Shown: positions 36,183 through 45,036, numbered from the stretch's first letter. The stretch: 64,000 nucleotides of DNA from Henriciella litoralis (GCF_002088935.1 NZ_NCSS01000006.1:558001-622000); one strand, 5' to 3'. Program-made: numbers and translations. The notes: generated by a model not told the origin, from the sequence alone.

Positions 36183-36255
36183 TAGGGTTGTCTTCTTTGG
36201 AGACACCCACCATCACCCAACGCCTCGGCGGGAGCTCTGCTCCCGCCCTTTTTTT
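36183..36255 (+). ncRNA. Candidate small RNA ending in a strong terminator
   Basis: After a 100-nt gap from the hydratase gene, the sequence folds into two hairpins. The first pairs GGGTTGTCT with AGACACCC (one bulge). The second, after a C-rich linker (CCACCATCACCC), is the terminator stem at 36227-36247 with seven T. No open reading frame fits. It may be a free-standing sRNA or simply the 3' untranslated end of the operon. I recognise no known RNA family. Confidence 0.35.
36227..36255 (+). terminator. Rho-independent terminator
   Basis: GGCGGGAGC-TCT-GCTCCCGCC is a perfect 9-bp stem, followed by C and seven T. It ends the transcript of the acyl-CoA dehydrogenase operon or of the candidate small RNA. 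Confidence 0.9.
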
Positions 36256-36277
36256 GCCCGATGCTGCAAGAGGGTGT

Positions 36278-36305
36278 TTGACACACGATCCTGCTTTGGT
36301 ATTGG
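36278..36305 (+). promoter_or_regulatory. Promoter of tRNA-Asn
   Basis: A perfect -35 TTGACA (36278-36283) and a weaker -10 TATTGG (36300-36305) are spaced by 16 nt. The tRNA begins 17 nt after the -10. The preceding terminator isolates this unit from the upstream operon. Confidence 0.6.
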
Positions 36306-36322
36306 AGCCATCTCGCAAGTGA

Positions 36323-36398
36323 TCCGCGATAGCTCAGTTGGTAGAGCAGGCGACTGTTAATCGCCCGGTCGTAGGTTCGAGTCCTACTCGCGGAGCCA
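36323..36398 (+). tRNA. tRNA-Asn (anticodon GTT)
   Basis: The 76-nt cloverleaf has acceptor arms TCCGCGA and TCGCGGA, D-arm sequence AGCTCAGTTGGTAGAGC, anticodon stem-loop CGACT-GTT-AATCG and T arm GTTCGAGTC, and ends in GCCA. It decodes AAC/AAU. It is convergent with the end of the type II secretion cluster. Confidence 0.96.
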
Positions 36399-36440
36399 CT
36401 TTCGACTTTCCCTTATCAGGTAGAATTTATACCAGCCCGC

Positions 36441-36950
36441 TCAGGGCTTGCAGGCGCGTACGCCGAGCACGGGGATAAGTGTTTTCCAGCCATCTACCGA
36501 CTTTATCGAGAGCTGGCCGGCCTGGATCCGCTGACCGCCATTGAGCTCGTCGCCGGGCACGACCGTCACATCAACAAGCTCACCGGAGGGCGCGGCGAAG
36601 CTCTGCTCCGTCATGAACTGGCCGAAAATCGTTCCCGCATTGGACACCTGCGGCGCATCAACGGTCGCATTGCCGATTCGCACGCGGGCGACGCCGGATG
36701 AGGCCTTCTGGAAATAGATGAGTTGAGTCGGGTCGGTCTGGCTCCAGAGGAAGAGACCGCACTCCTTGCTGTCGAGGCTTTGAGGCCCCAGCGACGACTC
36801 CGGCACGAGGCTGACCGCCGGGATCATGCCGGAGCTGCCAACGGCTTGCGGGACAGGCGATGGTTCTGGCGCGGCTATGACGGGCTCAGCGTCAGGTGAT
36901 GACGCACAGGCAGCGAGGCCCAGCAGAAGCGCGAGCGACAGGGCGCGCAT
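36441..36950 (-). CDS. Lipoprotein at the end of the gsp operon, possible pilotin
   Basis: The 169-residue protein starts MRALSLALLLGLAAC with lipobox LAAC, so it should be lipid-anchored in the envelope. After a Pro/Ala-rich linker comes a beta-rich domain of ~110 residues. It is bounded by two cysteines (KECGLFLW near its start and the C-terminal RACKP), which could form a disulfide. It shares one nt with the gspN stop (TGATG) and is the last gene of the T2SS operon. A role as the secretin pilotin is a guess from position and lipidation; the fold is not like the helical GspS or AspS pilotins as far as I can tell. Family not recognised. Confidence 0.6.
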   Translation of the reverse strand: MRALSLALLLGLAACASSPDAEPVIAAPEPSPVPQAVGSSGMIPAVSLVPESSLGPQSLDSKECGLFLWSQTDPTQLIYFQKASSGVARVRIGNATVDAPQVSNAGTIFGQFMTEQSFAAPSGELVDVTVVPGDELNGGQRIQAGQLSIKSVDGWKTLIPVLGVRACKP

Positions 36951-37705
36951 CACTGAACGCCCTGCTGAAGCGACTGAGAGGCTCTTGTATAGGTCCACAC
37001 GCCATTCTCGCGGGAAAAGCCAGCGCGCGCCAGAAGGGTCTCAATGTCGTTGTCAGTCGTGTTGGCGACCACTTCGATGCGAGAGCTGCCATACAGCGTC
37101 GCCTCTGCATCGATGGCAATCGTGTCGCCTGCCGGGCTGTTGCCGCTCATATCGATGTTGAACGCACCGTCATTGCAGGCGATTGAACCCGTCAGGTCAG
37201 AGAATTCGCGGCCAAACTGCGCAGCGGCCAGCGACAGCGTGTCGGCCTGCACATTGCCGGTCGCTGTTTCGCACGCTGAGTCGGCGATTCGGAACGCGCC
37301 CTGATTGATTCGGAAGATGCCGCCAATGGCGCGAAGTTCCGGTGTCAGGCTTTCCAGCGCTGAAATACGTTGCTCGACGCGCAGGTCGCTGGCTTCGATG
37401 GCGTCTCCATCGAGCTTGACGACCCCTGCCCCGCGACCACCTGCCCCGCCCCATTGCACCTCGATTTCAGGCTGCAGCAGGATGAGTGATGCGGGCCTGA
37501 GAGCAAGATCCACGTCGCCAATCGGCTGACCGTTGAGATAGACCCCCATCATCCGGCCCTTCCAGATCGTCCCTTCGGACTGTGTCCAGTACACGCCCAT
37601 CGCGCTGAGCGGCAGCTTTTTGAGGACGAAGCCAAGCGGCACTTGCGACAGTGCAGCGCCGATAAGGGCAACGATGGCGAGTATGATCAACAAGGCCCTG
37701 AACAT
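36950..37705 (-). CDS. gspN: Type II secretion system protein GspN
   Basis: The 251-residue inner-membrane protein has an N-terminal anchor (MFRALLIILAIVALIGAAL). The GspN pattern follows: GVYWTQSEGTIWKGRMMGV, then repeated beta strands with QGAFRIADSACETATGN and LTGSIACNDGAFNIDMSG. GspN is an accessory T2SS protein of unclear role, present in only some systems. It shares one nt with gspM and with the following lipoprotein gene. Confidence 0.85.
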   Translation of the reverse strand: MFRALLIILAIVALIGAALSQVPLGFVLKKLPLSAMGVYWTQSEGTIWKGRMMGVYLNGQPIGDVDLALRPASLILLQPEIEVQWGGAGGRGAGVVKLDGDAIEASDLRVEQRISALESLTPELRAIGGIFRINQGAFRIADSACETATGNVQADTLSLAAAQFGREFSDLTGSIACNDGAFNIDMSGNSPAGDTIAIDAEATLYGSSRIEVVANTTDNDIETLLARAGFSRENGVWTYTRASQSLQQGVQ

Positions 37706-38199
37706 CAGCTTCCTCCAGCCACAACATCGACGGTCGCGCGCACGCGCCCGTTTGGCGCCTGATCGATCGACATACGCTCAACGCTGCCGCCGAGAGAAGT
37801 TTCCACCTGGCCCAGCCAATAGTAAAGCTGACGCGCATCTGCCTGTTCGAACACCAGCGAGAATGGGCCGCCATCGCCGCCCTGCAGGCGCGCGATGGAA
37901 AGCCCGGCGGCCTGAGCGCTGCGGGTGACTTCGGACTTGAACGCATCACCGCTGAGGGACTGGCCATTTGTATTGCCGGGGGCTGCTGAGAGCGGCGACA
38001 TGGCACGCTGCGCCGCCAACAGGCGTTCAAGCTGCGCTAGCTCATTCGACGCGGTCTGACGGGCAAGGCGAGCCTCCTCTCGCGCATTCGTCATTGGCGT
38101 TACGACGCCATACCAGATGACCAGAACGAGCAGGATTGCGCCTGCCGTTCCAAGCAGGCCCTTTTCGCGAAGTGACAGTCCAACCCACCAATCTCTCAT
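37705..38199 (-). CDS. gspM: Type II secretion system protein GspM
   Basis: GspM is a bitopic inner-membrane platform protein that pairs with GspL. The 164-residue chain has WWVGLSLREKGLLGTAGAILLVLVIW as anchor (~4-29). A coiled-coil and ferredoxin-like periplasmic domain follows, ending with DARQLYYWLGQVETSLG and VRATVDVV. It overlaps gspL by 4 nt and gspN by 1 nt. Confidence 0.88.
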   Translation of the reverse strand: MRDWWVGLSLREKGLLGTAGAILLVLVIWYGVVTPMTNAREEARLARQTASNELAQLERLLAAQRAMSPLSAAPGNTNGQSLSGDAFKSEVTRSAQAAGLSIARLQGGDGGPFSLVFEQADARQLYYWLGQVETSLGGSVERMSIDQAPNGRVRATVDVVAGGS

Positions 38200-39365
38200 G
38201 ATGCGGCTCCGATCCTGAATTCGCCGAGCACACGCCCGCCCGATTGCCGCGCTTCGCCAAGCTCAACTGCCAGTCCATTAGCTTCCAGCCGGTCACCAAT
38301 TGCATCAGCATCGGCGAAGTTTTCGAAAAGGACGAGCGCAACCAGATTGCCGGTGGAGGCATCGAACCGCACGGATCGAATTTCGGCGTCGGTTGTGGGT
38401 TCCAGCGCTTCATAGAGCGCCGCCGACGCAATGGTCGGGCGCAGCATCACGCCTGCCACCTGCTGTTGCTGGCGCAAAGTGTTCAGCGCGGCGGACACGT
38501 TGCCGTTCGCAGACGGGACCGCGTCATTGACGATTTTTAGCGTTTCATTGCGCAATTCAGTCGTCTGGGATTTGTAGGCCGCCGTTTCCATCCAGACATC
38601 AGCCAACCACAAGACGCAGGCGGCGGCAGCCAGCGCGCCAATCGCGCGCCAGCGGCCAACTGCGCTGAAATTCATCTGCCGGCGGATCGCATAGGCGCCC
38701 TGACGAAGCGAGATGACCTGCCCTGCCTCAGCGGCTTCAAAGGCTTCGGCGAGCGTAATGAGCCAGGCTTCGCGCGTCGGCGCCCCCGGGCCGGACGGCG
38801 GCACGCCTAGTAGCTCAGCCAGACGGTCTCCGTGGACATCGGTTGCTGGCGCGGGTGCCAAAGTCCGGACAAGGTCCTGCGGGGCATCGCGGTCGAGTGC
38901 GAAGGCCCTGCCATTGGCGCGAAACAGAAACTCGTCAGCACCTTCGAAAGCATCAACGCCCGGCGCAAGAAGACTATGGGTCGTCACGATATCGGCGTCC
39001 TGAAGCCCCCATGCCGACAGCGACGCGATCCAGCCCGCCATATCGGCGGCGCTGCAGATAAGGACGTCGCGCGAAGGTGTGGCTTCGGGACGGCCGAGCG
39101 CGATGTGGAGCGCCTCTACCGGCTCTGCAACATCATCCTCGATAGCGAACAGCGCTGTCTGGCGCACCTCTGAAGGTTTGCGCGCGACGATCTCGACGCG
39201 GTGACGCGTAACCGCCGTGCCGGGGACAAAGGCCACGGTTGCGCCGGAGCCGGCTTCGAAAGCTGGTGGCATCGTGTCTGCAAATTCCCACGTGCCGCGA
39301 TCGCGCCAGCCAAACAGGGGCGCCTCGCTCTCTCGCGCAGGAAAAAGTACGAAGAGTTCAGCCAT
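38196..39365 (-). CDS. gspL: Type II secretion system protein GspL
   Basis: GspL links the cytoplasmic ATPase GspE to the inner-membrane platform. The 389-residue protein has an actin-like cytoplasmic domain (~1-245, starting MAELFVLFPARE), a transmembrane segment around WRAIGALAAAACVLWLADVW, and a periplasmic ferredoxin-like end. I chose ATG 39365, 2 nt after the gspK stop; an in-frame start at 39389 would overlap gspK. The sequence is divergent, as is usual for GspL, so the call rests strongly on gene order. Confidence 0.85.
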   Translation of the reverse strand: MAELFVLFPARESEAPLFGWRDRGTWEFADTMPPAFEAGSGATVAFVPGTAVTRHRVEIVARKPSEVRQTALFAIEDDVAEPVEALHIALGRPEATPSRDVLICSAADMAGWIASLSAWGLQDADIVTTHSLLAPGVDAFEGADEFLFRANGRAFALDRDAPQDLVRTLAPAPATDVHGDRLAELLGVPPSGPGAPTREAWLITLAEAFEAAEAGQVISLRQGAYAIRRQMNFSAVGRWRAIGALAAAACVLWLADVWMETAAYKSQTTELRNETLKIVNDAVPSANGNVSAALNTLRQQQQVAGVMLRPTIASAALYEALEPTTDAEIRSVRFDASTGNLVALVLFENFADADAIGDRLEANGLAVELGEARQSGGRVLGEFRIGAAS

Positions 39366-39367
39366 CC

Positions 39368-40357
39368 TTACCCCTTTCGCTCCCGCCATACCGTCTTTGC
39401 GGGCTCAGCACCATCAAGGGCGTACACGATCTCAACGAGGCGCCTTGTGCCCGCAAAATCTATCGCGGCCGACATCGCGATGTATTTCGACTCAACCGAC
39501 AGCATCTCCGTTTTGCGTAGCTCAGGTGCGATCTCGACGATTGATGGTTCTGTCATGAAGGCTTCGACTGTGGGCCAGCCGCCTGCAGGACGTTTGAAGA
39601 TGAGATCGCGCGCGCCTTCGACGGTCAGGGCACCAGAGAAGGCCAGCGACAGAAGCGGTGCCTCGCGCGCGGTCAGCGTGTTGATATTGAGCGGAACGGT
39701 GGCCTTGCTGGGCAAGGCGCAGATCAGCGGTTCCAGCGCGTCGAAGGCAACCTCATCGAAGTAGCGCACGGCGCGCACCTCGCTAACATCGACCATAGGC
39801 TGGCCCGAAGTGCGGTAAGGCAAGCGTTGCGACGCATAAAAACTGTCCTCAGCGCCGCTGATCCCAGGCGAAAGATCTGCATCCATCCAGTCGGCCAAGG
39901 CCGATGCGAAAGCCTGAGGGCTCGCGCCGTCGACTTCAGCTAGCTCGACAAGCGCTTCGAAGTCTTCGCGCGGCCCCTGCGCTGCGGTCACGCCCGGCGC
40001 CGCGCTGGACGATGTCCCCCGCAGTAGATTGACGTTGAAACAGTTGCCCGCGTCGCGGCCGGTGATTGTGATGAGGCCGCCTTCGATGGTGATGGGGACA
40101 GGCTCCTTTAGGCCCGGCATGTCTGCAAAGAAACGCCCCTCCGTTGCGCGGACCATGTCCCCAATGACAACGCGGCCGAACTCTTCCGATGACAGGGCGA
40201 GCCAGTCTGATTGCGTGCTGGCGTCGAGCGCCTTGGCTCTCACCGTGCTGGAAAGCACGGCAGACGAAAGCGTGACGGCGACCACAGACATGGCTGCGAC
40301 AATCATCAGCGTCGTGACCAGGGCGACCCCTTTTTCCTGTTCGCGGAAGGCTGACAT
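39368..40357 (-). CDS. gspK: Type II secretion system minor pseudopilin GspK
   Basis: GspK caps the pseudopilus tip with GspI and GspJ. The 329-residue length is typical of this largest pseudopilin. The class III signal is EQEKG followed by VALVTTLMIVAAMSVVAV; the +5 Glu seen in other pseudopilins is absent, which is common for GspK. It shares one nt with gspJ (ATG overlapping TGA) and ends 2 nt before gspL. Confidence 0.9.
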   Translation of the reverse strand: MSAFREQEKGVALVTTLMIVAAMSVVAVTLSSAVLSSTVRAKALDASTQSDWLALSSEEFGRVVIGDMVRATEGRFFADMPGLKEPVPITIEGGLITITGRDAGNCFNVNLLRGTSSSAAPGVTAAQGPREDFEALVELAEVDGASPQAFASALADWMDADLSPGISGAEDSFYASQRLPYRTSGQPMVDVSEVRAVRYFDEVAFDALEPLICALPSKATVPLNINTLTAREAPLLSLAFSGALTVEGARDLIFKRPAGGWPTVEAFMTEPSIVEIAPELRKTEMLSVESKYIAMSAAIDFAGTRRLVEIVYALDGAEPAKTVWRERKG

Positions 40358-40986
40358 CAGGACGGCAACCCTCCAACGAGGCTCGCAATGTTCAGCGTTT
40401 CCTCATTCTTGAAGCGGATGCGCATCTCGATCATGTCGGGCAATACGTTGGCTGGCGGCTCTGGCGTGCCTTCCCAGTAGACCGATGGTTCTCCGCCTCT
40501 CCAGAAGACAAGATCGACCGCCTCAACACCCGTCAGAAGCACGCGGCGCGCGACGGGGGTCGACGGGGTCGGGTCTGGCCTGAGGCTTGCCTCGCGGATG
40601 AGTTCGCCGTCATCGCTCAGCGTGTAGCTGATCGCCTGAAGCCCGCTTCGCGCGTCGGCATTCTCCGGGTTAATCCAGCCATTGCGCACGAAGGTCAGCA
40701 GCGCATTGGTGCGGCTGGTCTCTCCGCCGGTCATCAATTGCACGCCGCCGCGCCCCTCGGCCGTTTCAGCCGCGCGGAGGCTCGCCGCTTCCAGGTCATC
40801 ACGCAGATAGGCCTGGGCGACGTCCAACGTACGCGTCATCTCTTCGCGGTCGCGGACCTGTTTGCCAGCGTCGGTGGCGCGCAGCAGGAGGTTGCCGCCA
40901 GCTACGGCGAGGATGGCGAGAATGAACAGGGCGACGAGCGTCTCTGTCAGCGTAAAACCGGACTGGGCGTGTCTGGACGGCCTCAT
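40357..40986 (-). CDS. gspJ: Type II secretion system minor pseudopilin GspJ
   Basis: The 209-residue pseudopilin has the prepilin cleavage motif AQSGFTLTETLVALFILAIL with Glu at +5. The C-terminal domain contains AVDLVFWRGGEPSVYWEGT and MIEMRIRFKNEET, typical of GspJ. It overlaps gspI by 4 nt and gspK by 1 nt. Its partners GspI and GspK are the neighbours on either side. Confidence 0.9.
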   Translation of the reverse strand: MRPSRHAQSGFTLTETLVALFILAILAVAGGNLLLRATDAGKQVRDREEMTRTLDVAQAYLRDDLEAASLRAAETAEGRGGVQLMTGGETSRTNALLTFVRNGWINPENADARSGLQAISYTLSDDGELIREASLRPDPTPSTPVARRVLLTGVEAVDLVFWRGGEPSVYWEGTPEPPANVLPDMIEMRIRFKNEETLNIASLVGGLPS

Positions 40987-41378
40987 GATGACTGCCCCAC
41001 AGTTTTCAGGGACATCAGGCGCGCCAGCGTTTGCGGGCGTCCGTCTTCGCTGACCTGCACTTCAAGACGCAGCAGATCTGCCCGGTCTGTCGGGTAGACA
41101 GTGAGGGTCCAGTTATAGGCCCGGCCCATCTGCTCTTCGTTACCGCTTGTCTGACCGAGATCCAGCGGCACAGGGTCAGAGATGGCACGAGCCATGACGT
41201 TCTCTGCCGTCGTGCGGGCGAGGAAACGCGATTCAAGGCGGCTGGTGTTCTGCAAGGCGTCGGATGACATCTGCATCAGGGGGACGGCTGCGAGAGAGAG
41301 AATGCCGAGCGCGGCAACCGTCTCCACGAGGCTGAAGCCTCGCTGGCCTTTACGCCCTGCCCTAGCCCTTCTGAACAT
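40983..41378 (-). CDS. gspI: Type II secretion system minor pseudopilin GspI
   Basis: This protein has 131 residues from ATG 41378, which has GGGAG nine nt upstream; earlier in-frame starts at 41387 and 41408 (TTG) are poorer. The prepilin motif QRGFSLVETVAALGILSLAA is followed by the GspI-typical AENVMARAIS and VQVSEDGR segments. The start lies inside the end of gspH (17-nt overlap), so translation is coupled. Confidence 0.9.
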   Translation of the reverse strand: MFRRARAGRKGQRGFSLVETVAALGILSLAAVPLMQMSSDALQNTSRLESRFLARTTAENVMARAISDPVPLDLGQTSGNEEQMGRAYNWTLTVYPTDRADLLRLEVQVSEDGRPQTLARLMSLKTVGQSS

Positions 41379-41850
41379 CGACCACATCTCCCTCAGGGGT
41401 GAGTTCAAATTGCCATGAGCGGGCGCGATAGGTCAGCGCCAGGCGGACGGGCTCTGCGATGCCGAGTGGGTTGAAGATGATGCGGTCCAGCTCACCGCTC
41501 CTGCGGGATCTGGCGCGGGGGTCATCGGCAACGACTTCCAGGTGGACGCCTCTTGGCAGGTCGAGCGCGGTGGTGCGGACGGGCATCCATTCCTGCCCCG
41601 TCCAGCTCAACACGCGGAAGCCCGTGTCTGTGACTTCAAGGCCTGTCACTTCGCCGGTGAGAATGGCCCGGTCATGCACGCCCTCCAGCAGCTGGCGAAC
41701 GTCTCGCATGGCACGCTCCTGCGGCCCGGGGCGCTCAGGCAGCGAGAGGACGGCAACGCCCGATACAAGGCCCATGATGAACACCACCACGAGCACCTCG
41801 ATCAGGGTCATACCGCGATCGCGGCGAGCAGGTGGGGGCACTCGTTTCAA
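41362..41850 (-). CDS. gspH: Type II secretion system pseudopilin GspH (TTG start)
   Basis: The 162-residue protein has prepilin motif DRGMTLIEVLVVVFIMGLV with cleavage after Gly13. The soluble domain ends in a GspH-like WQFELTPEGDV strand. The only start placing the basic leader in frame is TTG 41850 (GTG 41841 is an alternative), with a weak GGAA upstream. It lies 6 nt after the gspG stop. Confidence 0.86.
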   Translation of the reverse strand: MKRVPPPARRDRGMTLIEVLVVVFIMGLVSGVAVLSLPERPGPQERAMRDVRQLLEGVHDRAILTGEVTGLEVTDTGFRVLSWTGQEWMPVRTTALDLPRGVHLEVVADDPRARSRRSGELDRIIFNPLGIAEPVRLALTYRARSWQFELTPEGDVVDVQKG

Positions 41851-41856
41851 GCTGCG

Positions 41857-42306
41857 CTAGTTCCAGTTTCCGATGTCGGCATTCTCGTCTTCGCCGCCTT
41901 CCTGACCATCCGCGCCGAGCGAATAGAGGTCATAGCCGCGTTGCGATTTCTCAGCCGGGCGTTTGTAGACGAAAGGCCGTCCCCATGGGTCCAGCGGCAC
42001 CTTGTTGATGTAGCCGCCGCGGCGGTAGGAGCCGGCATTGCTGGCATCGGCAGGCTGGGTGACCAGCGCATCGAGGCCCTGCTGCTCTGTCGGGTAATCG
42101 TACATGTCGAGGCTGTACTGTTCGAGCGCATTGGAGAGGGCCGACACGTTGGTCCGGGCTGTCTTCACCTGCGCATCGGTCCGTGCGCCGAGCACGTTGA
42201 ACAGGACGACGGTTGATAGCAGGCCGATGATGAAGATCACGACCATGATTTCGGTCAGCGTGAAGCCGGCCTGTTTCGAGCGCGGCTGGACGGGTTTGCG
42301 TTTCAT
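41857..42306 (-). CDS. gspG: Type II secretion system major pseudopilin GspG
   Basis: GspG is the main subunit of the pseudopilus. The 149-residue protein has the motif KQAGFTLTEIMVVIFIIGLL, then SNALEQYSLDMYDYPTEQQG, and the calcium-site region KVPLDPWGRPFVY. The C-terminal LGADGQEGGEDENADIGNW is diagnostic. The start is ATG 42306, with AGGAG nine nt upstream. The 19-nt gap after gspF is the widest in this half of the operon. Confidence 0.96.
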   Translation of the reverse strand: MKRKPVQPRSKQAGFTLTEIMVVIFIIGLLSTVVLFNVLGARTDAQVKTARTNVSALSNALEQYSLDMYDYPTEQQGLDALVTQPADASNAGSYRRGGYINKVPLDPWGRPFVYKRPAEKSQRGYDLYSLGADGQEGGEDENADIGNWN

Positions 42307-42325
42307 CGCCAATTCTCCTTTGAGG

Positions 42326-43540
42326 CTAGCCTATGGCCAGCGTGTTTATCTGCAAAATCGGTAGCATGATGGACAGTACGATGAGCGCGACGATACCGGC
42401 GAGGAAGACGATCATCAGCGGCTCCAGCAGGCCGAGCGCGACAGTGGTGGCATTATCGAATTCTTCTTCCAGATAGTCAGCTGCGCGTTCCATCATTCCG
42501 GCAAGATCGCCGCCGCGTTCACCGCTGGCAATCATGTGCAGCAGCATGGGCGGGAAGACCTCTTCGGCGCGCATGGCGCGGGCGAGCGAGGCGCCCTCCT
42601 CGACCCGTCGACGCACAGCCTGGGTCGCCTTGCGAAAGACGGTATTGGCCATCGCGCCCTGCGCTGCGCCGAGGCATTCCGGAACGGGAGCGCCGCTGGC
42701 CGAGAGGGTTGCAAAGGTGCGCGCGAAGGCCGCCGAAGAGACGCCTCGCGAGAGCTTGCCGACGATGGGCAAGGACAGGATGAACCGGTCTCGGGCCTCT
42801 GCGATGCGCGGCACCTTGAAGAGGCGTCTCAGCCCCCAGATGCCCGCTATGATCAGGATCAGTGTGATGATGCCCCAATTGCGCAGGAAGACCGATATCG
42901 CGATGACTGCATCGGTCAGCCAGGGCAGGTCCTGGCCCAGCGTATCGAACTGCTCGACAATGGCCGGGACGACAAAGATCATCAGCAGGGTGACAACGAC
43001 AAGCGCGATGACACTCAGCACGATCGGATAGATCAGGGCAGAGAGAATCTTGTTCTTCATCTTGCGCGTTTTTTCCAAGTGGGTGGCGAGACGCTCAAGC
43101 ACCTCATCCAGCCGCCCGGAGGCCTGACCTGACGACACGACGGCGCGGTAGAATTGCGGGAAGGCTTTTGGCGCTCCGTTCAGCGCTTCAGACACCGAAT
43201 AGCCGTCCGTGATGGAAGAACGCACGCCCATGAAGACCTTGCGGGTGGCCGGCTTTTCGGCCTCCGTCGCGACAGAGCCGATGGCTTCTTCGACCGGGGT
43301 ACCCGCCTTCACCAGCAAAGCGAGCTGGCGTGTGGCAACGACAAGGTCTCCGCCGCCGAGTTTCTGGTCATGGCCGGTGACTGAGCCGCCGGATTTCGCC
43401 TTGCGGCTTTCAGAGACATTCAGCGGCGAAAGCTGGCGCATGCGCAGTTCGCGCCGGGCCGCGCGGGGCGAGTCGGCCGTGATTACACCGCTGGTCTTTT
43501 TCCCGTCAGCGCCGAGGGCCTGATAGTCGAAGACCGCCAT
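42326..43540 (-). CDS. gspF: Type II secretion system inner-membrane protein GspF
   Basis: GspF is the polytopic platform protein. The 404-residue chain starts MAVFDYQALGADGKK and contains two repeated T2SSF domains (for example QLALLVKAGTPVEEAIG and FARTFATLSASGAPVPECL) with three membrane segments, the last being PLMIVFLAGIVALIVLSIML. The start is ATG 43540, with GGAGGAAG upstream, 2 nt after the gspE stop. Confidence 0.95.
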   Translation of the reverse strand: MAVFDYQALGADGKKTSGVITADSPRAARRELRMRQLSPLNVSESRKAKSGGSVTGHDQKLGGGDLVVATRQLALLVKAGTPVEEAIGSVATEAEKPATRKVFMGVRSSITDGYSVSEALNGAPKAFPQFYRAVVSSGQASGRLDEVLERLATHLEKTRKMKNKILSALIYPIVLSVIALVVVTLLMIFVVPAIVEQFDTLGQDLPWLTDAVIAISVFLRNWGIITLILIIAGIWGLRRLFKVPRIAEARDRFILSLPIVGKLSRGVSSAAFARTFATLSASGAPVPECLGAAQGAMANTVFRKATQAVRRRVEEGASLARAMRAEEVFPPMLLHMIASGERGGDLAGMMERAADYLEEEFDNATTVALGLLEPLMIVFLAGIVALIVLSIMLPILQINTLAIG

Positions 43541-43542
43541 GA

Positions 43543-45036
43543 TCAGTCTTCCTCCCGCCGGCAAACACGGAGGACTTCCTCCACGCTGGTCTGGCCCGCA
43601 ATGACATAGCGGCGCGCATTGCGGAACAGCGTGTCATGATTGGCAAAGGCGCGCGCTTCGAGCGCATCTTCCGAGACGTCGTCGCGGATCAGCTGGCGCG
43701 TTTCCTGATCGATCAGTAGCAGTTCATAGACGCCGAGACGGCCCTCATAGCCGGTCTGCGAACACGCCATGCAGCCCTGTGGGCGATAGAATTCGATGAT
43801 TTGTTCGGCTGGCACGCCGAACATGGATTTTTCTTCGGCTGTGGCTTCGTGCGGCTGCTTGCACTGGTCGCACAGTTTGCGGACGAGACGCTGGGCCAGA
43901 ACCGCGCGCATTGTGGCGGCGATGACGTAGGGCTCGATACCCATGTCGCGCAGACGCTGGATGGCGCCAATGGCGCTGTTCGTGTGGACCGTGGAGAGGA
44001 CAGGCCGGCCCGTGGACGAGAACTCGAACGCGACCTTGGCGGTCTCAAGGTCACGAATTTCGCCGACCATGACGACGTCCGGGTCATGGCGAAGAATGGC
44101 GCGGAGCGTCGCGGCGAAGGTGAGGCCGACCTTGTGGTGCATCTGCGTCTGGCTGATGCCTTCAAGCCCGTACTCGATCGGGTCTTCCAGCGTCATCACA
44201 TTGCGCTGACCATTGTTCAGCACAGAGAGGGCGGAATAGAGCGTCGTCGTCTTGCCCGAACCCGTCGGTCCCGTGACGAGGGTGATGCCGTTGGGTTGGG
44301 CCAGCACGGATTTGAGGCGCGTCAGCGTGTCGTCATCCATGCCAAGATCGTTGAGGCTGAGCAGCGCGTTGCGCGTATCCAGCAGTCGCATCGTCACCCG
44401 CTCACCATAGCGCGATGGCAGCGTCGAGACGCGAACATCGATGGAGCGCCCACCAATGGACAGCGAGATACGGCCATCCTGCGGGATGCGTTTCTCAGCG
44501 ATGTCGAGGCGCGCCATGACTTTGACGCGGCTGGTCAGCGGCGCGGCAAGCCGGCGTGATGGCGTCAGCACTTCCTGCAGGACGCCATCGATGCGGTAGC
44601 GCACGGCGAGCGTCTCTTCGTGCGGTTCAATGTGGATATCGGAGGCGCGGCGTTTAACGGCTTCGTAGATGAGGCCGTTGATCAGGCGCACGACGGGCGC
44701 GTCATCATCGCCGTCCAGAAGGTCTGCCGTTTGCGGGATTTCATCGATGAGCGAGTGCAGATCGCCCTGCCCGTCGATGGCCGCTTCGGTTTCATCATTC
44801 TCGATGGCGTTGCGGGCGTATTGTTCAGAGAGCTCCCGCTCGAAGGTCGCAGCATCGAGATTGGTGAAGTGAAATGGGCGCCCCAACGCGCGGCGCGCTT
44901 CGACAATCGCAAACGGGTCTGCCCCCGTGCGCACACCAAGGCTGATTGCGCCGTCTTCGGTATCACCCATGACAACGAGACCCTTGTCGCGCGCAAAGGC
45001 ATATGTCAGCGCCCTGTCTCGTCTGGTCTCGGTCAT
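43543..45036 (-). CDS. gspE: Type II secretion system ATPase GspE
   Basis: GspE powers pseudopilus assembly. In the 497-residue form Walker A GPTGSGKTTT lies near 256-265 and the Walker B/Asp-box segment DVVMVGEIRD near 320. Four cysteines (CDQC and CMAC) form the zinc-binding C-domain. I chose ATG 45036, giving MTETRRDRALTYAFARDKG at the expected N1 domain start. A TTG at 45090 would overlap gspD by 11 nt and add 18 residues. Confidence 0.94.
   Translation of the reverse strand: MTETRRDRALTYAFARDKGLVVMGDTEDGAISLGVRTGADPFAIVEARRALGRPFHFTNLDAATFERELSEQYARNAIENDETEAAIDGQGDLHSLIDEIPQTADLLDGDDDAPVVRLINGLIYEAVKRRASDIHIEPHEETLAVRYRIDGVLQEVLTPSRRLAAPLTSRVKVMARLDIAEKRIPQDGRISLSIGGRSIDVRVSTLPSRYGERVTMRLLDTRNALLSLNDLGMDDDTLTRLKSVLAQPNGITLVTGPTGSGKTTTLYSALSVLNNGQRNVMTLEDPIEYGLEGISQTQMHHKVGLTFAATLRAILRHDPDVVMVGEIRDLETAKVAFEFSSTGRPVLSTVHTNSAIGAIQRLRDMGIEPYVIAATMRAVLAQRLVRKLCDQCKQPHEATAEEKSMFGVPAEQIIEFYRPQGCMACSQTGYEGRLGVYELLLIDQETRQLIRDDVSEDALEARAFANHDTLFRNARRYVIAGQTSVEEVLRVCRREED

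Noticed and set aside
36088..36318. 76-codon minus-strand frame before tRNA-Asn
   Set aside because: It runs through the terminator stem and the tRNA promoter, and has no ribosome site or conserved segment.
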